64,000 nucleotides of DNA from Sphingomonas pseudosanguinis (GTDB taxonomy: Bacteria; Pseudomonadota; Alphaproteobacteria; Sphingomonadales; Sphingomonadaceae): assembly GCF_014196255.1 (NCBI RefSeq), contig NZ_JACIDH010000005.1, positions 118,471 through 182,470 on the forward strand, in the 5' to 3' direction. This document shows positions 1 through 8,739 of this stretch, piece by piece. The number at the start of each line of letters is the position of its first letter. Position 1 is the stretch's first letter. A program made the translations under genes and the position numbers. Under the pieces are notes generated by a model. It had not been told where the DNA came from and ran no database searches. It saw only the letters and a list, made by a program, of their open reading frames with translations.

Positions 1-2
1 TG

Positions 3-422
3 GGCAGTGCGCCTTTCCTGGGCGGCGGCTTCGGCCATTTCTATGCCTATGCGCCGGTGAAGATCGAATATGCGATCAACCGCTATGCCATGGAGGCCAA
101 GCGCCAGCTCGACGTGCTCGACCGGCAACTGGCGCAGCACCGCTATGTCGCGGGCGACGAATACAGCATCGCCGACATGGCGATCTGGTCATGGTACGGG
201 CAGTTGGTGCTGGGCGATCTCTACAACGCCGCCGAATTCCTGCAGGTGGACGACTATACCCATGTCCGCCGCTGGGCCCAGGAACTGGCGGCACGCCCGG
301 CGGTCAAGCGCGGGCGGATGGTCAACCGTACGATCGGCGATCCCGCCGAACAGCTGCTCGAACGCCATGACGCCAGCGACTTCGACGAGCGCACGCAGGA
401 CAAGCTCGCCACTGACGCCTGA
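3..422 (+). CDS. yghU: Glutathione-dependent disulfide-bond oxidoreductase, YghU/YfcG-type GST (5' end missing)
   Basis: The reading frame is open from base 3 and the real start lies left of the window. The visible 139 residues begin GSAPFLGGGFGHFYAYAP and continue through an all-helical GST C-terminal domain with YVAGDEYSIADMAIW, the conserved N-capping Asp segment of GST folds. The GGGFGHF stretch before the helical domain is typical of the YghU subgroup, which acts on glutathione disulfides in the cytosol. The thioredoxin-like N-terminal half with the glutathione site is off the window. A GTG at 57 is internal and not the start. A family I repeat follows the stop codon. Confidence 0.85.
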   Translation, partial: GSAPFLGGGFGHFYAYAPVKIEYAINRYAMEAKRQLDVLDRQLAQHRYVAGDEYSIADMAIWSWYGQLVLGDLYNAAEFLQVDDYTHVRRWAQELAARPAVKRGRMVNRTIGDPAEQLLERHDASDFDERTQDKLATDA

Positions 423-450
423 CCCAGGCCAGATCGACATTCATCTTATT

Positions 451-585
451 CCTCCCCTGTACGGGGCGGTGGCAGGCCGAAGGGCCTGACGGAGGGGTGT
501 CCCGGTTTGATAGACCGGACCGCATCCATGACCGGTGACCCCCCTCCACCATCCTGCGGATGGTCCCCCCCTTACAGGGGAGGAA
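451..585. repeat. Family I REP-like double palindrome, copy 1
   Basis: The left arm (451-502) is a CCTCCCC-type stem, then GGCAGGCC-GAA-GGGCCTGAC, then GGAGGGGTGTC. The right arm (538-585) is the inverse, with a different inner stem (CACCATCC-TGC-GGATGGT). It lies between the GST stop and the next gene and probably folds into paired hairpins in RNA or single-stranded DNA. The right arm has drifted from the consensus. Confidence 0.85.
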
Positions 586-702
586 AGACGGTGTGGCGGC
601 CTGCATGTCGATCCGGCTTATGAGCGCTTCGCGGCGGGATCGCCCGCCATCCGCCGCGAAGCGCTTGATCGGCGCGACGTATCGCGCTTTTACACTGTCC
701 TG

Positions 703-3096
703 ATGTCGCGCGTCCTCCCCCGCCTGCCCCGCCCCCTCCTCGCGCTCGGGCTGACCGGGCTGGGGCTGTGCGCCACGCCGTTCGTCACGGCCGACCCAGC
801 GCCGTTCGACCTGCCTGGCCCCGCGCTTCGCATCACCGTCACGCGCGGCGAGCGGACGCTGCCTATCGCCGAGGTGCCCAATCTGGCGGCGGGCGACCGG
901 CTGACCGTCGACGCCGACCTGCCCAAGGATCAGCGCGCGCATTATCTGCTGTTCTCCGCCTTTCTGAGCGGTGCGACCAATCCGCCGCCCAAGAACTGGG
1001 TCCAGTCGGCCGAGACGTGGAAGGACAAGGACAAGGATCGTCGCCTGACCCTGACCGTGCCCAAGGGGGCGCGACAGATGGCGCTGTTCCTGGTGCCCGA
1101 GACGGGCGGCGCGTCGGGCACCATCGTCGATGCGGTCCGCGACCGCCCGGGCGAGTTCGTCCGCGCGGTGCAGGATCTGAACCAGGCCTCGCTCGACCGG
1201 TCGCGGCTCAACGCCTTCGTCGCGGCGATCCGCGCGCAGGAGAACAGCCACCCCGAATTCCTGCGCACCATCGCGCCGGCACTGGCGGGCAGCCTGGCGA
1301 TCAAGATGAACCCGGACTGCCTGGCGCGGGTAATCGAGTTGCAGGCGGCCTGCCTTCTTGAAAATCGCGACGCGCTGGTCCTTGCCGACATCCATAGCAG
1401 TTCGATGACCGACACGCTGATCGGCGCGCCGACCGATCTGGCGCTGCAGCTCAGCTATACGCGCGAGGCGGGGCTGGGCTATTACAGCCCCTATATCGGC
1501 GTCATCCGCGACATCGCGCGGGTGTTCGGCGCGTTCGGCAATCCGCAGTTCGGCTATCTGCCGACGCTGGCCACGCGCGACGGCGACAGGCTGTCGTTGC
1601 TGCTCAACGCGGCCCCGTCCTTCGCCAAGCCCAAATCGGTGCTCGTCGCCGCCATGCCCGCGATCGATGCGGGCAGCCCGCCGCGCCTGCGCGCCGCCAC
1701 CGACCAGCCGCTGTGCGGGGCGAAGCCGGGCCTCGTCCTGCCGGTCGAGGGTGCGCCACTGATCTATTCCACCGCCTTCGCGCGCGATATGGCGGTGACG
1801 CTGACCCAGGCGAACGGTCAGCGGATCGAGGTGCCGGTGCGCGCCCGCGCCGATCGTGGCGGCTATATCCTGGCCGAGCCGCTGCCCGCCGGCCTGTCGG
1901 GCAAGGCAACCGCCAAGCTGCACGGCCAATGGGGCTTCGAGTCGTTCGAAGGGCCGGGCTTCACGCTGCAATTCCCAACCGACGGCGAGTGGCGCGCCGG
2001 CGACACCGACCAGAGCCTGGTGGTCGGGCGCGACAATGTGGTCGAGCTGACCGGTCCGGCCGCCGCCTGCGTCACCGGCGTGACGATGCGCGCCAGCAAT
2101 GGCGCGGCGCAGGGCGTGGCTTTTACCCCGCGCGGGGCCGATGCGATCGCCGTCACCCTGCCGATGAAGGGCAGCCGCGCCGGACCGGTCACGCTGGAGG
2201 TGCAGCAGATGGGCCGCGACACGCCCCGCACCGTGACCTTGCGCGCCTATTCGCCCGCCAGCCGGGTCGACAGCGTGGCGCTGGCGCGCGGCGACCGGTT
2301 CGTGACGCTGACCGGCCAGCGGCTGGACGAGATCGCCGGGGTCGACATGGGCGGCGTGGCGCTGTCCCCCGGCACGGTGACGCGCGAAGGCGACAGCGAC
2401 CGCCTGATCGCCACGGCGGCGGGCGACCGCGCGCCCGAGGGCACGGCCGCCCGGATCAAGCTGAACGACGGACGGACGCTGACCGTCCCGGTGACGAGCG
2501 CCCCGCCGCGCCCCGCCGCGACGCTCGTCAGCCGGACGCTGACCATGCCCGACAGCCCCAAGGGGCTGGCGCTGGCGACGCGCGACGAGACGGTCCTGCC
2601 CGACAATGCCCGGCTGACCTTCGCCATCCATGCCGGTGAGGGACAGTCGCTGACCCCCGCCGACGCGGTCGAGGTGACGACGGCGGATGGCGGCACGTCG
2701 GTGGTCCTGGAGGGCGGGCGCGACGTCCGGCTCTCCTCGCCCGAGATCGCGGTGGCGACGCTCGATCCGGCACGGCTGGGGCCGGCGGCGGCGGGGCCGC
2801 TGCGCTTCCGGCTGGTGCGCGGGGCGATCAAGGGCGATTGGGTGCCGCTCGCCACGCTGGTGCGCCTGCCCAGGATCGAGGCGGTGCGGTGCGACGCCGG
2901 CCAGTGCCGGATGGAGGGACGCGACCTTTTCCTGATCGACCGGGTCGCGGCCAGCGCTGACATGGCGGGCGCGGTCACGGTGCCAGCGGGCTATACCGCC
3001 CCGCGCCTCGCGGTGCCCGCCCCCAATGCCGGGTCGCTCTATGTGACGTTGCGCGATGCCCCGGCCGTGCCCTTCACGCTGGCAACAGGGCAATAA
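703..3096 (+). CDS. Large secreted protein of unknown function with IPT/TIG-like beta domains
   Basis: 797 aa if started at the ATG at 703. The open frame extends upstream to 535, but that part is repeat-derived. The N-terminus MSRVLPRLPRPLLALGLTGLG is a Sec signal peptide, with cleavage probable near ATPFVTADP. The rest is Thr/Val/Ala-rich and looks all-beta. Around residues 520-590, SVALARGDRFVTLTGQRLDEI and then VDMGGVALSPG resemble an IPT/TIG immunoglobulin-like fold, and a second similar segment begins near RIEAVRCDAGQC (residues 728 on). No catalytic motif, lipobox or membrane segment is seen. It is probably periplasmic or surface-exposed. I do not recognise the family. It stands alone between two repeats. 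Confidence 0.75.
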   Translation: MSRVLPRLPRPLLALGLTGLGLCATPFVTADPAPFDLPGPALRITVTRGERTLPIAEVPNLAAGDRLTVDADLPKDQRAHYLLFSAFLSGATNPPPKNWVQSAETWKDKDKDRRLTLTVPKGARQMALFLVPETGGASGTIVDAVRDRPGEFVRAVQDLNQASLDRSRLNAFVAAIRAQENSHPEFLRTIAPALAGSLAIKMNPDCLARVIELQAACLLENRDALVLADIHSSSMTDTLIGAPTDLALQLSYTREAGLGYYSPYIGVIRDIARVFGAFGNPQFGYLPTLATRDGDRLSLLLNAAPSFAKPKSVLVAAMPAIDAGSPPRLRAATDQPLCGAKPGLVLPVEGAPLIYSTAFARDMAVTLTQANGQRIEVPVRARADRGGYILAEPLPAGLSGKATAKLHGQWGFESFEGPGFTLQFPTDGEWRAGDTDQSLVVGRDNVVELTGPAAACVTGVTMRASNGAAQGVAFTPRGADAIAVTLPMKGSRAGPVTLEVQQMGRDTPRTVTLRAYSPASRVDSVALARGDRFVTLTGQRLDEIAGVDMGGVALSPGTVTREGDSDRLIATAAGDRAPEGTAARIKLNDGRTLTVPVTSAPPRPAATLVSRTLTMPDSPKGLALATRDETVLPDNARLTFAIHAGEGQSLTPADAVEVTTADGGTSVVLEGGRDVRLSSPEIAVATLDPARLGPAAAGPLRFRLVRGAIKGDWVPLATLVRLPRIEAVRCDAGQCRMEGRDLFLIDRVAASADMAGAVTVPAGYTAPRLAVPAPNAGSLYVTLRDAPAVPFTLATGQ

Positions 3097-3131
3097 CCAA
3101 GGCGGGGAAAGACGGCTGGTCTTGGAAGTGC

Positions 3132-3236
3132 GCCCACCCCTCCCCTTCAGGGGAGGGGCCGGGGGTGGGGCGTATCCTCAAGCGCAGCGTTCGTGGAGAG
3201 GCCCCACCCCAACCCCTCCCCTGAAGGGGAGGGGCT
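3132..3236. repeat. Family II inverted repeat, copy 1
   Basis: Left arm CCCACCCCTCCCCTTCAGGG continues to GGGGTGGGGC, a 28-nt unique-looking spacer follows, then the inverse arm GGCCCCACCCCAACCCCTCC to GGGGAGGGGCTT. Each arm is itself a hairpin centred on CCCCTTCAGGGG, and the two arms also pair with each other. It fills most of the gap between the secreted protein gene and ohrR. The same architecture recurs at 41434-41537. Confidence 0.85.
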
Positions 3237-3274
3237 TGTACTGACTCAAGGCATCGTCATCCCGACCTGAGGCA

Positions 3275-3721
3275 TCACGCCGTCTCGGCACCCCGTTGCT
3301 CCAGCGCATCGCGCAGCGCGCGCACCTCGTCGCGAAGCGCCTGGAGATCGTCGATCGCCATGCCCGAGCGTGCAATGATCTCCTCGCCCAGGCAACCGCA
3401 GCGATCGCGCAGGTCCAGCCCCGCCGGGGTCAGCGTCACGCGCACCTGTCGCTCGTCCTGCGCATCGCGCTCGCGGGTCACGAAGCCGCCCGCCTCCAGC
3501 CGCTTGATCAGCGGCGTCACCGTGCTCGATTCCAGCCCCAGCCGCTGCGCGATGGCGCCGATCGTGCGACCATCCTCTTCCCACAACACATGCAGCGCCA
3601 GATATTGCGGATAGGTCAGGCCGAGCTGGTCGAGCATCGGCTTATAGGTCCGCTGGACCGCCATATTGGCCGCGTAGAGGGCAAAGCAAAGCTGGTCGTC
3701 GAGCGGCCATGGTGCCGACAT
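3275..3721 (-). CDS. ohrR: Organic hydroperoxide sensor-repressor, MarR family
   Basis: 148 aa with a MarR winged-helix fold: the recognition helix lies in GLESSTVTPLIKRLEAGG and the wing in RDAQDERQVRVTLTPAG. The LCFALYA motif puts the peroxide-sensing cysteine at Cys12. Further cysteines at 108 and 110 suggest the two-Cys type, which forms an intersubunit disulfide, rather than the single-Cys Bacillus type. In the family, reduced OhrR represses ohr and itself, and oxidation by organic peroxides releases DNA. It is divergent from ohr across a 113-bp gap with two identical palindromes, so autoregulation is very likely. Confidence 0.93.
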   Translation of the reverse strand: MSAPWPLDDQLCFALYAANMAVQRTYKPMLDQLGLTYPQYLALHVLWEEDGRTIGAIAQRLGLESSTVTPLIKRLEAGGFVTRERDAQDERQVRVTLTPAGLDLRDRCGCLGEEIIARSGMAIDDLQALRDEVRALRDALEQRGAETA

Positions 3722-3754
3722 TCGGCCTTCTCCCGGAAAATCGTCGAAATTTCA

Positions 3755-3814
3755 TATCGCGATAAAAGAAGGACTGGACAAGACCAAGTCGCCATGCACA
3801 TATATATCGCGATA
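3755..3814. promoter_or_regulatory. Twin OhrR operator in the ohrR-ohr divergent promoter region
   Basis: The perfect 10-bp palindrome TATCGCGATA occurs at 3755-3764 and again at 3805-3814, both inside the larger match ATATCGCGATAAA. The centres are 50 bp apart, close to five helical turns, so two dimers would sit on the same DNA face. The left site is nearer ohrR and the right one 20 bp from the ohr start codon. Placement and symmetry support OhrR binding; the identity of the binding protein is inferred. Confidence 0.8.
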
Positions 3815-3834
3815 AAGATTATCGGAGACACGGT

Positions 3835-4260
3835 GTGACGATCGATGTGAAGTACCAGACCCAGGCCCGCGCGACCGGTGGCCGTGACGGCCATGCCCGG
3901 ACCCAGGACGGCACGCTCGACGTCGCGCTCTCCACGCCCAAGGAGCTGGGCGGCGCGGGCGGTGAAGGCACCAATCCGGAACAGCTGTTCGCCGCGGGCT
4001 ATTCGGCCTGTTTCATCGGCGCGCTGAAGGTCGCCGGCCAGCAGCTGAAGCTGAAGGTCCCCGCCGATGTCGCGGTGTCGGCCAAGGTCGGTATCGGTCC
4101 GCGCGCGGCGGGTGGGTTCGGCATCACCACCGACCTGACCGTGGAGCTGCCGGGCCTGGACCGCGCCGACGCCGAAAAGCTGGTGGCGGCGGCGCATCAG
4201 ATCTGCCCCTATTCCAATGCCACGCGCGGCAATGTCGATGTCGGCCTGACCATCGCCTGA
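3835..4260 (+). CDS. ohr: Organic hydroperoxide resistance peroxidase Ohr
   Basis: 141 aa, normal for Ohr of the OsmC superfamily. It reduces organic hydroperoxides with a two-cysteine mechanism using lipoyl or dithiol donors in the cytosol. The catalytic set is visible: Arg17, Glu49, peroxidatic Cys59 in YSACFIGAL and resolving Cys124 in [12 protein letters not shown]. The start is GTG at 3835, chosen because GGAGA lies seven bases upstream and no in-frame ATG fits. It is divergent from ohrR and ends at a strong intrinsic terminator, so it is a single-gene unit induced by peroxide. Confidence 0.95.
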   Translation: MTIDVKYQTQARATGGRDGHARTQDGTLDVALSTPKELGGAGGEGTNPEQLFAAGYSACFIGALKVAGQQLKLKVPADVAVSAKVGIGPRAAGGFGITTDLTVELPGLDRADAEKLVAAAHQICPYSNATRGNVDVGLTIA

Positions 4261-4285
4261 TCGCGCCCACGAACTCCCGTCCCTG

Positions 4286-4327
4286 CCGGCGCGATCGATC
4301 CTTCCCTAAGATCGCGCCGGTTTTTTT
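4286..4327 (+). terminator. Rho-independent terminator of ohr
   Basis: Perfect 11-bp stem CCGGCGCGATC (4286-4296) and GATCGCGCCGG (4310-4320) with a 13-nt loop, followed by seven T. It stands 25 bp after the ohr stop. The T tract suits only the plus strand. Confidence 0.93.
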
Positions 4328-4346
4328 GCGTCCGGTCGGGGTGACC

Positions 4347-5708
4347 CTACAGCCCCTCGCCGCCCACCCACTGCGCATGGGCGAGCCGCCGGGCCAGTTC
4401 CCAATTCTGTTGCCGTAGATCGGGCACCGCCACGACTTCCCACAGGCCGCCGCGCGTCATCGGGCCGATGCAATAGAGCCGGTCGTCGATGCAACCGTCC
4501 GCCGTCACGACATGGCTCTGCGCATCGACCTCCAGACCGATGCGAAGGGCATCGGGGCGGATCATGCCCGCCGCCAGCAATTGCTGGATCAGCGGCTCGC
4601 GTGAGCGCAGCAGGTCACCCTGCGGCCCCGTGCAATTGACGATCCGCGCGACGCGCAGCGTCTCGACCCCGTCCTGCCCGCGCGGCCGCCAGTCGACGAT
4701 CGCCCCCTCACCGTCCGGCGCGACCCGCACCAGCTTGCCGCCCGCGATCGTCAGCCGCCCGCGCGCCATGAGGCCGTCGACCGCCTCGGCGATGGCGGGG
4801 GCCAGCCGGTGGCGGTGGACGTCCCAATAGGGGCGCAGATGGCGCAGGAACCGCGCCCGCGTCGCCGCATCGGCCGCACCCCACATCATCTGAGTCACCG
4901 GGCGCAGGCTGTCGACCGCCCCGCGCCAGCCCTGCTCGCCCGCGACGCAGCGGACATGACGGACCAGCGCCGACAGGCTAGCCGCCGGCCGCTCGCGCAA
5001 GGGCTGGACCGGCGGGCTGTCGGCATGCCGCCGGGGGGCGAGGCCCCGCCGCGACAGCGCCAGCGTCCGCCCGCCAAAGCCATTGGCATCGAGCAGCAGC
5101 GCGGCATCGATCGCGGTCAGCCCGCTGCCGACGAGCAGCACCTGATCGTCGTCGCGCAGCCCTTCGGCAATATCGCCCGCCCAGGGGTCCTCGCGATAGC
5201 AGCCCTCGGCCAGCACCGATGGATCGATCCCCGGCGGGGTGTGCGGCGGCAGATTGCCCAGCGCCAGCACCGCCGCATCGGCGGTCATCTCACGCCCCCC
5301 GGCCAGGGTCAGGCGAAAGCCGGCGCCATCGCGGGTCAGCGCACAAACCTCGCCCTGCGCCAGCGCCAGCCGCGTCGGATCGGCGGCGATCGTCTCCATC
5401 AGCAGATCGCGCAGATAGTCGCCGTAGACCCGGCGCGGCACGAACGTCCTGGCGTCCCCGGCCCCGCGCGCCTGCAACCAGCGGACGAAATGATCGGGAT
5501 CGTCGCGCAACGCGCTCATATTGCCGGCACGGACATTCAGCAGATGCTCGGCATGCGCCGCGCTATAGGCGACGCCCCGCGCCAATTGCCCCGCATGCCG
5601 CTCGATCAGCGTCGCGCGCGGGCCGCCATGGCGGACGAGGTTGATGGCCAGCAGCGTACCGGCAAAGCCGCCGCCGATGATCGCCACATGGTCGATACCC
5701 GAAGTCAT
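4347..5708 (-). CDS. FAD/NAD(P)-binding protein (PF13454-like putative oxidoreductase)
   Basis: 453 aa. The N-terminus VAIIGGGFAGTLLAINLVR is a Rossmann FAD-binding motif (GxGxxG-like). A second dinucleotide motif, VLLVGSGLTAIDAALLL, lies near the middle, and VNCTGPQGDL near the C-terminus is the usual ATG-type FAD contact. The segment GVAYSAAHAEHLLNVRAGNMSAL is typical of the FAD-NAD(P)-binding family. These proteins are often annotated hydroxyacylglutathione hydrolase-like or simply hypothetical. The substrate is unknown. It has no signal peptide, so it is cytosolic. It is convergent with ohr and divergent from the peptidase gene. There is no operon partner to suggest a role. Confidence 0.8.
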   Translation of the reverse strand: MTSGIDHVAIIGGGFAGTLLAINLVRHGGPRATLIERHAGQLARGVAYSAAHAEHLLNVRAGNMSALRDDPDHFVRWLQARGAGDARTFVPRRVYGDYLRDLLMETIAADPTRLALAQGEVCALTRDGAGFRLTLAGGREMTADAAVLALGNLPPHTPPGIDPSVLAEGCYREDPWAGDIAEGLRDDDQVLLVGSGLTAIDAALLLDANGFGGRTLALSRRGLAPRRHADSPPVQPLRERPAASLSALVRHVRCVAGEQGWRGAVDSLRPVTQMMWGAADAATRARFLRHLRPYWDVHRHRLAPAIAEAVDGLMARGRLTIAGGKLVRVAPDGEGAIVDWRPRGQDGVETLRVARIVNCTGPQGDLLRSREPLIQQLLAAGMIRPDALRIGLEVDAQSHVVTADGCIDDRLYCIGPMTRGGLWEVVAVPDLRQQNWELARRLAHAQWVGGEGL

Positions 5709-5844
5709 GATCCCGCCACATCCTTCACGCTGTCGATCCGCTTTCCTCTACGCCACCGACGCGCATCCGCCACCCGAGAAATCGGTATACGATCCCCCGA
5801 TGCTGCATTACCCTGTCCTTTTTTGACGAAGGATCGAGCGGATC

Positions 5845-8103
5845 ATGCGGGGATATTGGCGGGTTTCCGGCTTGGCCTTGGCGCTGACCACGACCGCATG
5901 GGTCGTGCCCGTGACGGCGCAGACCGCCCGCCCCGCCCCGCTATCGGTCGAGGGGATTTTCGGGCCCAAGGCGGTCCGCACAGAGTCCGTGCGCGCCAGC
6001 CGCTGGAGCCCCGACGGCGAGAGCTATCTGGCGATCGAGGACAATCCCAAGGCCGGGCAGGACATCGTCCGCTATCGCATCGCCGATGGCCGGCGCGAGG
6101 TGCTGGTCGCCGCCGCCGACCTGACGCCCAAGGGGGCCGCCGCGCCGCTGGGTATCGACGGCTATGAATGGTCGCCCGACCGTCGCTGGCTGCTGATCCG
6201 CACCAACGGCAAGAGCTTCCGGCGGACCAACGCCATGGCCGATTACTGGCTGTTCGACGGCACCAGCAAGAGCCTGCGCCAGATCGGCGGCGGCGCGGCG
6301 CCCTCGACGCTCTTCTATGCCAGCTTCTCCCCCGATAGCGGCCGCATCGCCTATGTCCGCGCCAACAACCTCTATGTCGAACCGGTCGCGGGCGGCGCGC
6401 CGGTCGCGCTGACGCGGGACGGCGACGACTTCATCGTCAACGGCCTGGCCGACTGGGTCTATGAGGAGGAATTTTCGCTCCACCGCGCGTTCGAGTGGAG
6501 TCCGGACTCGAAGCGCATTGCCTTTTTCCGCTTCGACACGCGCGGCGTCGGCACCTTCGACATGGTGAAGAACACCGGCGGCCAATATTCGCAGATCATA
6601 CCGCTGCAATATCCCAAGGCCGGCACGACCAATTCGGCGGTGACGGTTGGTACCGTCGATGTCGCCGACGGCGCCACGCGCTGGTTCAAGCTGGAGGGCG
6701 ATCCGCGCCAGAATTACGTACCGCAGATGAGCTGGGCCGGCGGATCGGACGCCGTCTTCCTCCAGCAGTCCAACCGCTTGCAGAACACGTATAAGGTCCT
6801 GCTCGGCGATCCCGCGACCGGCGCGATCAAGCCGGTCATGGTCGAAAAGGACGCCGCCTGGGTCGAGGCCAATAACGCGCCCGAATGGCTGGAGGGCGGA
6901 CGCCGCTTCACCTGGCTGTCGGAGCGCGACGGCTGGCGGCACCTCTATACCATCGACCGGGCGAGCGGCCGCGCGACCTTACGCACGCCGGGCCGGTTCG
7001 ACGTGGTCGAGCTGCTCAATGTCGATGAAAAGGCCGGCTATGCCTGGTTCATCGCCTCACCCGACAATCCGACCCAGCGCTACCTCTATCGCACCACCCT
7101 GTCGGGTACGCCCAAGGTCGAGCGTCTGACCCCTGCGAACCAGCCGGGCACGCACAGCTATGACGTCGCACCCGGCGAGCATTGGGCGCTGCACACCGTG
7201 TCGCGCCTCGACGCCCCGCCGGTGACCGACATGCTCGACCTGACACGCCAGCAGCCGCTGCGCACGCTGGCCGCCAATGCACCGCTCATCAAGGTGATCA
7301 AGGACACCGGTCTGGCCCCCACCGAGTTCTTCCGCGTCGACATCGGCGGCGGCACGCAGCTCGACGGCTGGCTGATCAAGCCGGCCGGCTTCGACCCCGC
7401 CAAGCGCTACCCCATCCTCTATTTCGTCTATGGCGAACCCTGGGGCCAGACAGTCGCGGATCGCTGGGCGGGATCGCAAGGGCTGTGGCACCGGATGCTG
7501 GCGCAAAAGGGCTATCTGGTCGCCAGCATCGATCCGCGCGGCACCGCTACCCCGCGCGGGCGCGACTGGCGCAAGAGCATCTATCGCCAGGTCGGTATCC
7601 AGGCCTCCGCCGACTATGCCGCGGCAGTCCGCAAGATGCTGAGCACCCGCCCCTATATCGATCCCGACCGGATCGGCATCTGGGGCTGGAGCGGCGGCGG
7701 CGCGATGACCCAGAACGCGCTGTTCCGCTATCCCGATCTTTACAAGACCGGCATCGCGGTGGCGGGCCCGACGGACATGACGCTCTACGATACCGTCTAT
7801 CAGGAACGCTATATGGGCCTGCCGAAGGACAATGCGGAGGGCTATAAGAACGGCTCGCCCATCACCTTCGCCGACCGGCTGAAGGGCAATCTGCTGCTGA
7901 TCCACGGTACGCTGGACGACAATGTCCATTACCAGAACCAGGATCAGCTGGTGGATCGCCTGATCCACTTCAACAAGCCGTTCACGATGATGGCCTATCC
8001 CGACCGCAGCCACGGCATCTATGAGGGGGAGAATACCAGCATCCACCTGTATTCGCTGATGACCCGCTATCTGGAGACCAACCTGCCGCCCGGCGGGCGG
8101 TGA
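5845..8103 (+). CDS. Dipeptidyl peptidase IV, S9B family serine peptidase
   Basis: 752 aa with a Sec signal peptide (cleavage likely after VPVTAQ). An eight-bladed beta-propeller-like N-domain fills roughly residues 40-490, with the DPP-IV hallmark DWVYEEEFSLHRAFEWSPD that holds the substrate amino terminus. An alpha/beta-hydrolase domain follows: Ser616 in GWSGGG, Asp691 in HGTLDDNVHYQN and His723 in DRSHGIY form the triad at family-standard spacing. It removes N-terminal Xaa-Pro or Xaa-Ala dipeptides from peptides, presumably in the periplasm. GAAGGA precedes the ATG. It appears to be monocistronic. Confidence 0.93.
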   Translation: MRGYWRVSGLALALTTTAWVVPVTAQTARPAPLSVEGIFGPKAVRTESVRASRWSPDGESYLAIEDNPKAGQDIVRYRIADGRREVLVAAADLTPKGAAAPLGIDGYEWSPDRRWLLIRTNGKSFRRTNAMADYWLFDGTSKSLRQIGGGAAPSTLFYASFSPDSGRIAYVRANNLYVEPVAGGAPVALTRDGDDFIVNGLADWVYEEEFSLHRAFEWSPDSKRIAFFRFDTRGVGTFDMVKNTGGQYSQIIPLQYPKAGTTNSAVTVGTVDVADGATRWFKLEGDPRQNYVPQMSWAGGSDAVFLQQSNRLQNTYKVLLGDPATGAIKPVMVEKDAAWVEANNAPEWLEGGRRFTWLSERDGWRHLYTIDRASGRATLRTPGRFDVVELLNVDEKAGYAWFIASPDNPTQRYLYRTTLSGTPKVERLTPANQPGTHSYDVAPGEHWALHTVSRLDAPPVTDMLDLTRQQPLRTLAANAPLIKVIKDTGLAPTEFFRVDIGGGTQLDGWLIKPAGFDPAKRYPILYFVYGEPWGQTVADRWAGSQGLWHRMLAQKGYLVASIDPRGTATPRGRDWRKSIYRQVGIQASADYAAAVRKMLSTRPYIDPDRIGIWGWSGGGAMTQNALFRYPDLYKTGIAVAGPTDMTLYDTVYQERYMGLPKDNAEGYKNGSPITFADRLKGNLLLIHGTLDDNVHYQNQDQLVDRLIHFNKPFTMMAYPDRSHGIYEGENTSIHLYSLMTRYLETNLPPGGR

Positions 8104-8110
8104 TCGGGCG

Positions 8111-8569
8111 TCAGGAGACCCAACGTGCGCGCGGCTTACCCTGGCGCCGCCAAGTCTTGTGCGTCCGGGTATAGCGATATTCGGTACCGCTGCCGCAAAG
8201 GCCGCTGCATTCCGTCGTGACCATCACCGTCGCGGACCGACCGTCCTGCGCGATGCTGGGAATGGCGATCGTGACGATCAAGGCCGAGGGACGCTGCACA
8301 CCGGGCGTCGGAGCATGCTCGGCCGCCCGCGACCGGGCATCGTCATCGGCCGCCAGATAGCCGGCCGGCAATGCGCGCGCCAATGTGGGACATAGCTTCA
8401 TCAATTCGTCGCGGCTGGGGTCTGTCTCAATATAGGCGCTACCGGCCTCTCTGCCCGAGGGAAGATCGGCCATGACCATGTGGCCCAGTACGCACAGGTC
8501 GCGACGTGACGCCTCGCTTGGCTCAGCCCCGACATGCATCAGTGATAATAGCGCGAACAGCATCGACAT
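8111..8569 (-). CDS. Small secreted protein of unknown function
   Basis: 152 aa if started at the ATG at 8569, which has AGGGGAGAGGGA directly upstream. The frame is open to 8653, but the extra part lacks a better ribosome site. The N-terminus MSMLFALLSLMHVGAEP is a short signal sequence. The mature part has four cysteines (in DLCVLGH, KLCPTL and ECSGLCGSG), likely oxidised in the periplasm, and a basic C-terminus. I recognise no domain. It is convergent with the DPP-IV gene, with 7 bp between the stops. Confidence 0.65.
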   Translation of the reverse strand: MSMLFALLSLMHVGAEPSEASRRDLCVLGHMVMADLPSGREAGSAYIETDPSRDELMKLCPTLARALPAGYLAADDDARSRAAEHAPTPGVQRPSALIVTIAIPSIAQDGRSATVMVTTECSGLCGSGTEYRYTRTHKTWRRQGKPRARWVS

Positions 8570-8634
8570 TCCCTCTCCCCTTTGCCCCATAGTCACGCGC
8601 GGCGCGGCGTCTGGCAACCCGTTCGAATTCATCC

Positions 8635-8653
8635 TTGCAATCGTTTGTTGCAA
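8635..8653. promoter_or_regulatory. Candidate LacI-type operator upstream of the sucrose transporter
   Basis: TTGCAATCGTTTGTTGCAA has identical 6-bp TTGCAA ends around a TCGTTTG centre, and a nested GTTTG-TTG-CAAAC palindrome runs over its right half. It lies 86 bp before the transporter start, where an operator for the locus LacI repressor would be expected. No experimental match is known to me. Confidence 0.4.
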
Positions 8654-8739
8654 ACCGGTCCTGATCGCGCCATGATGGTCCCCGACGCGGTAAACCGGCG
8701 CTAGATACGGTCCTTACCCCCGCGTGCGAGAGGACCCTG

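Noticed and set aside
451..585. Family I arms read as rho-independent terminators
   Set aside because: The stems are strong but lack T tracts, and the same arms occur next to promoters and in single-arm form. They may stop RNA decay, but were not called terminators.
322..3093. A 923-codon open frame on the minus strand opposite the secreted protein gene
   Set aside because: GC-rich genes leave the opposite strand open. The translation is Arg/His/Gly-rich without motifs, ribosome site or signal, and the plus-strand protein has a proper signal peptide.
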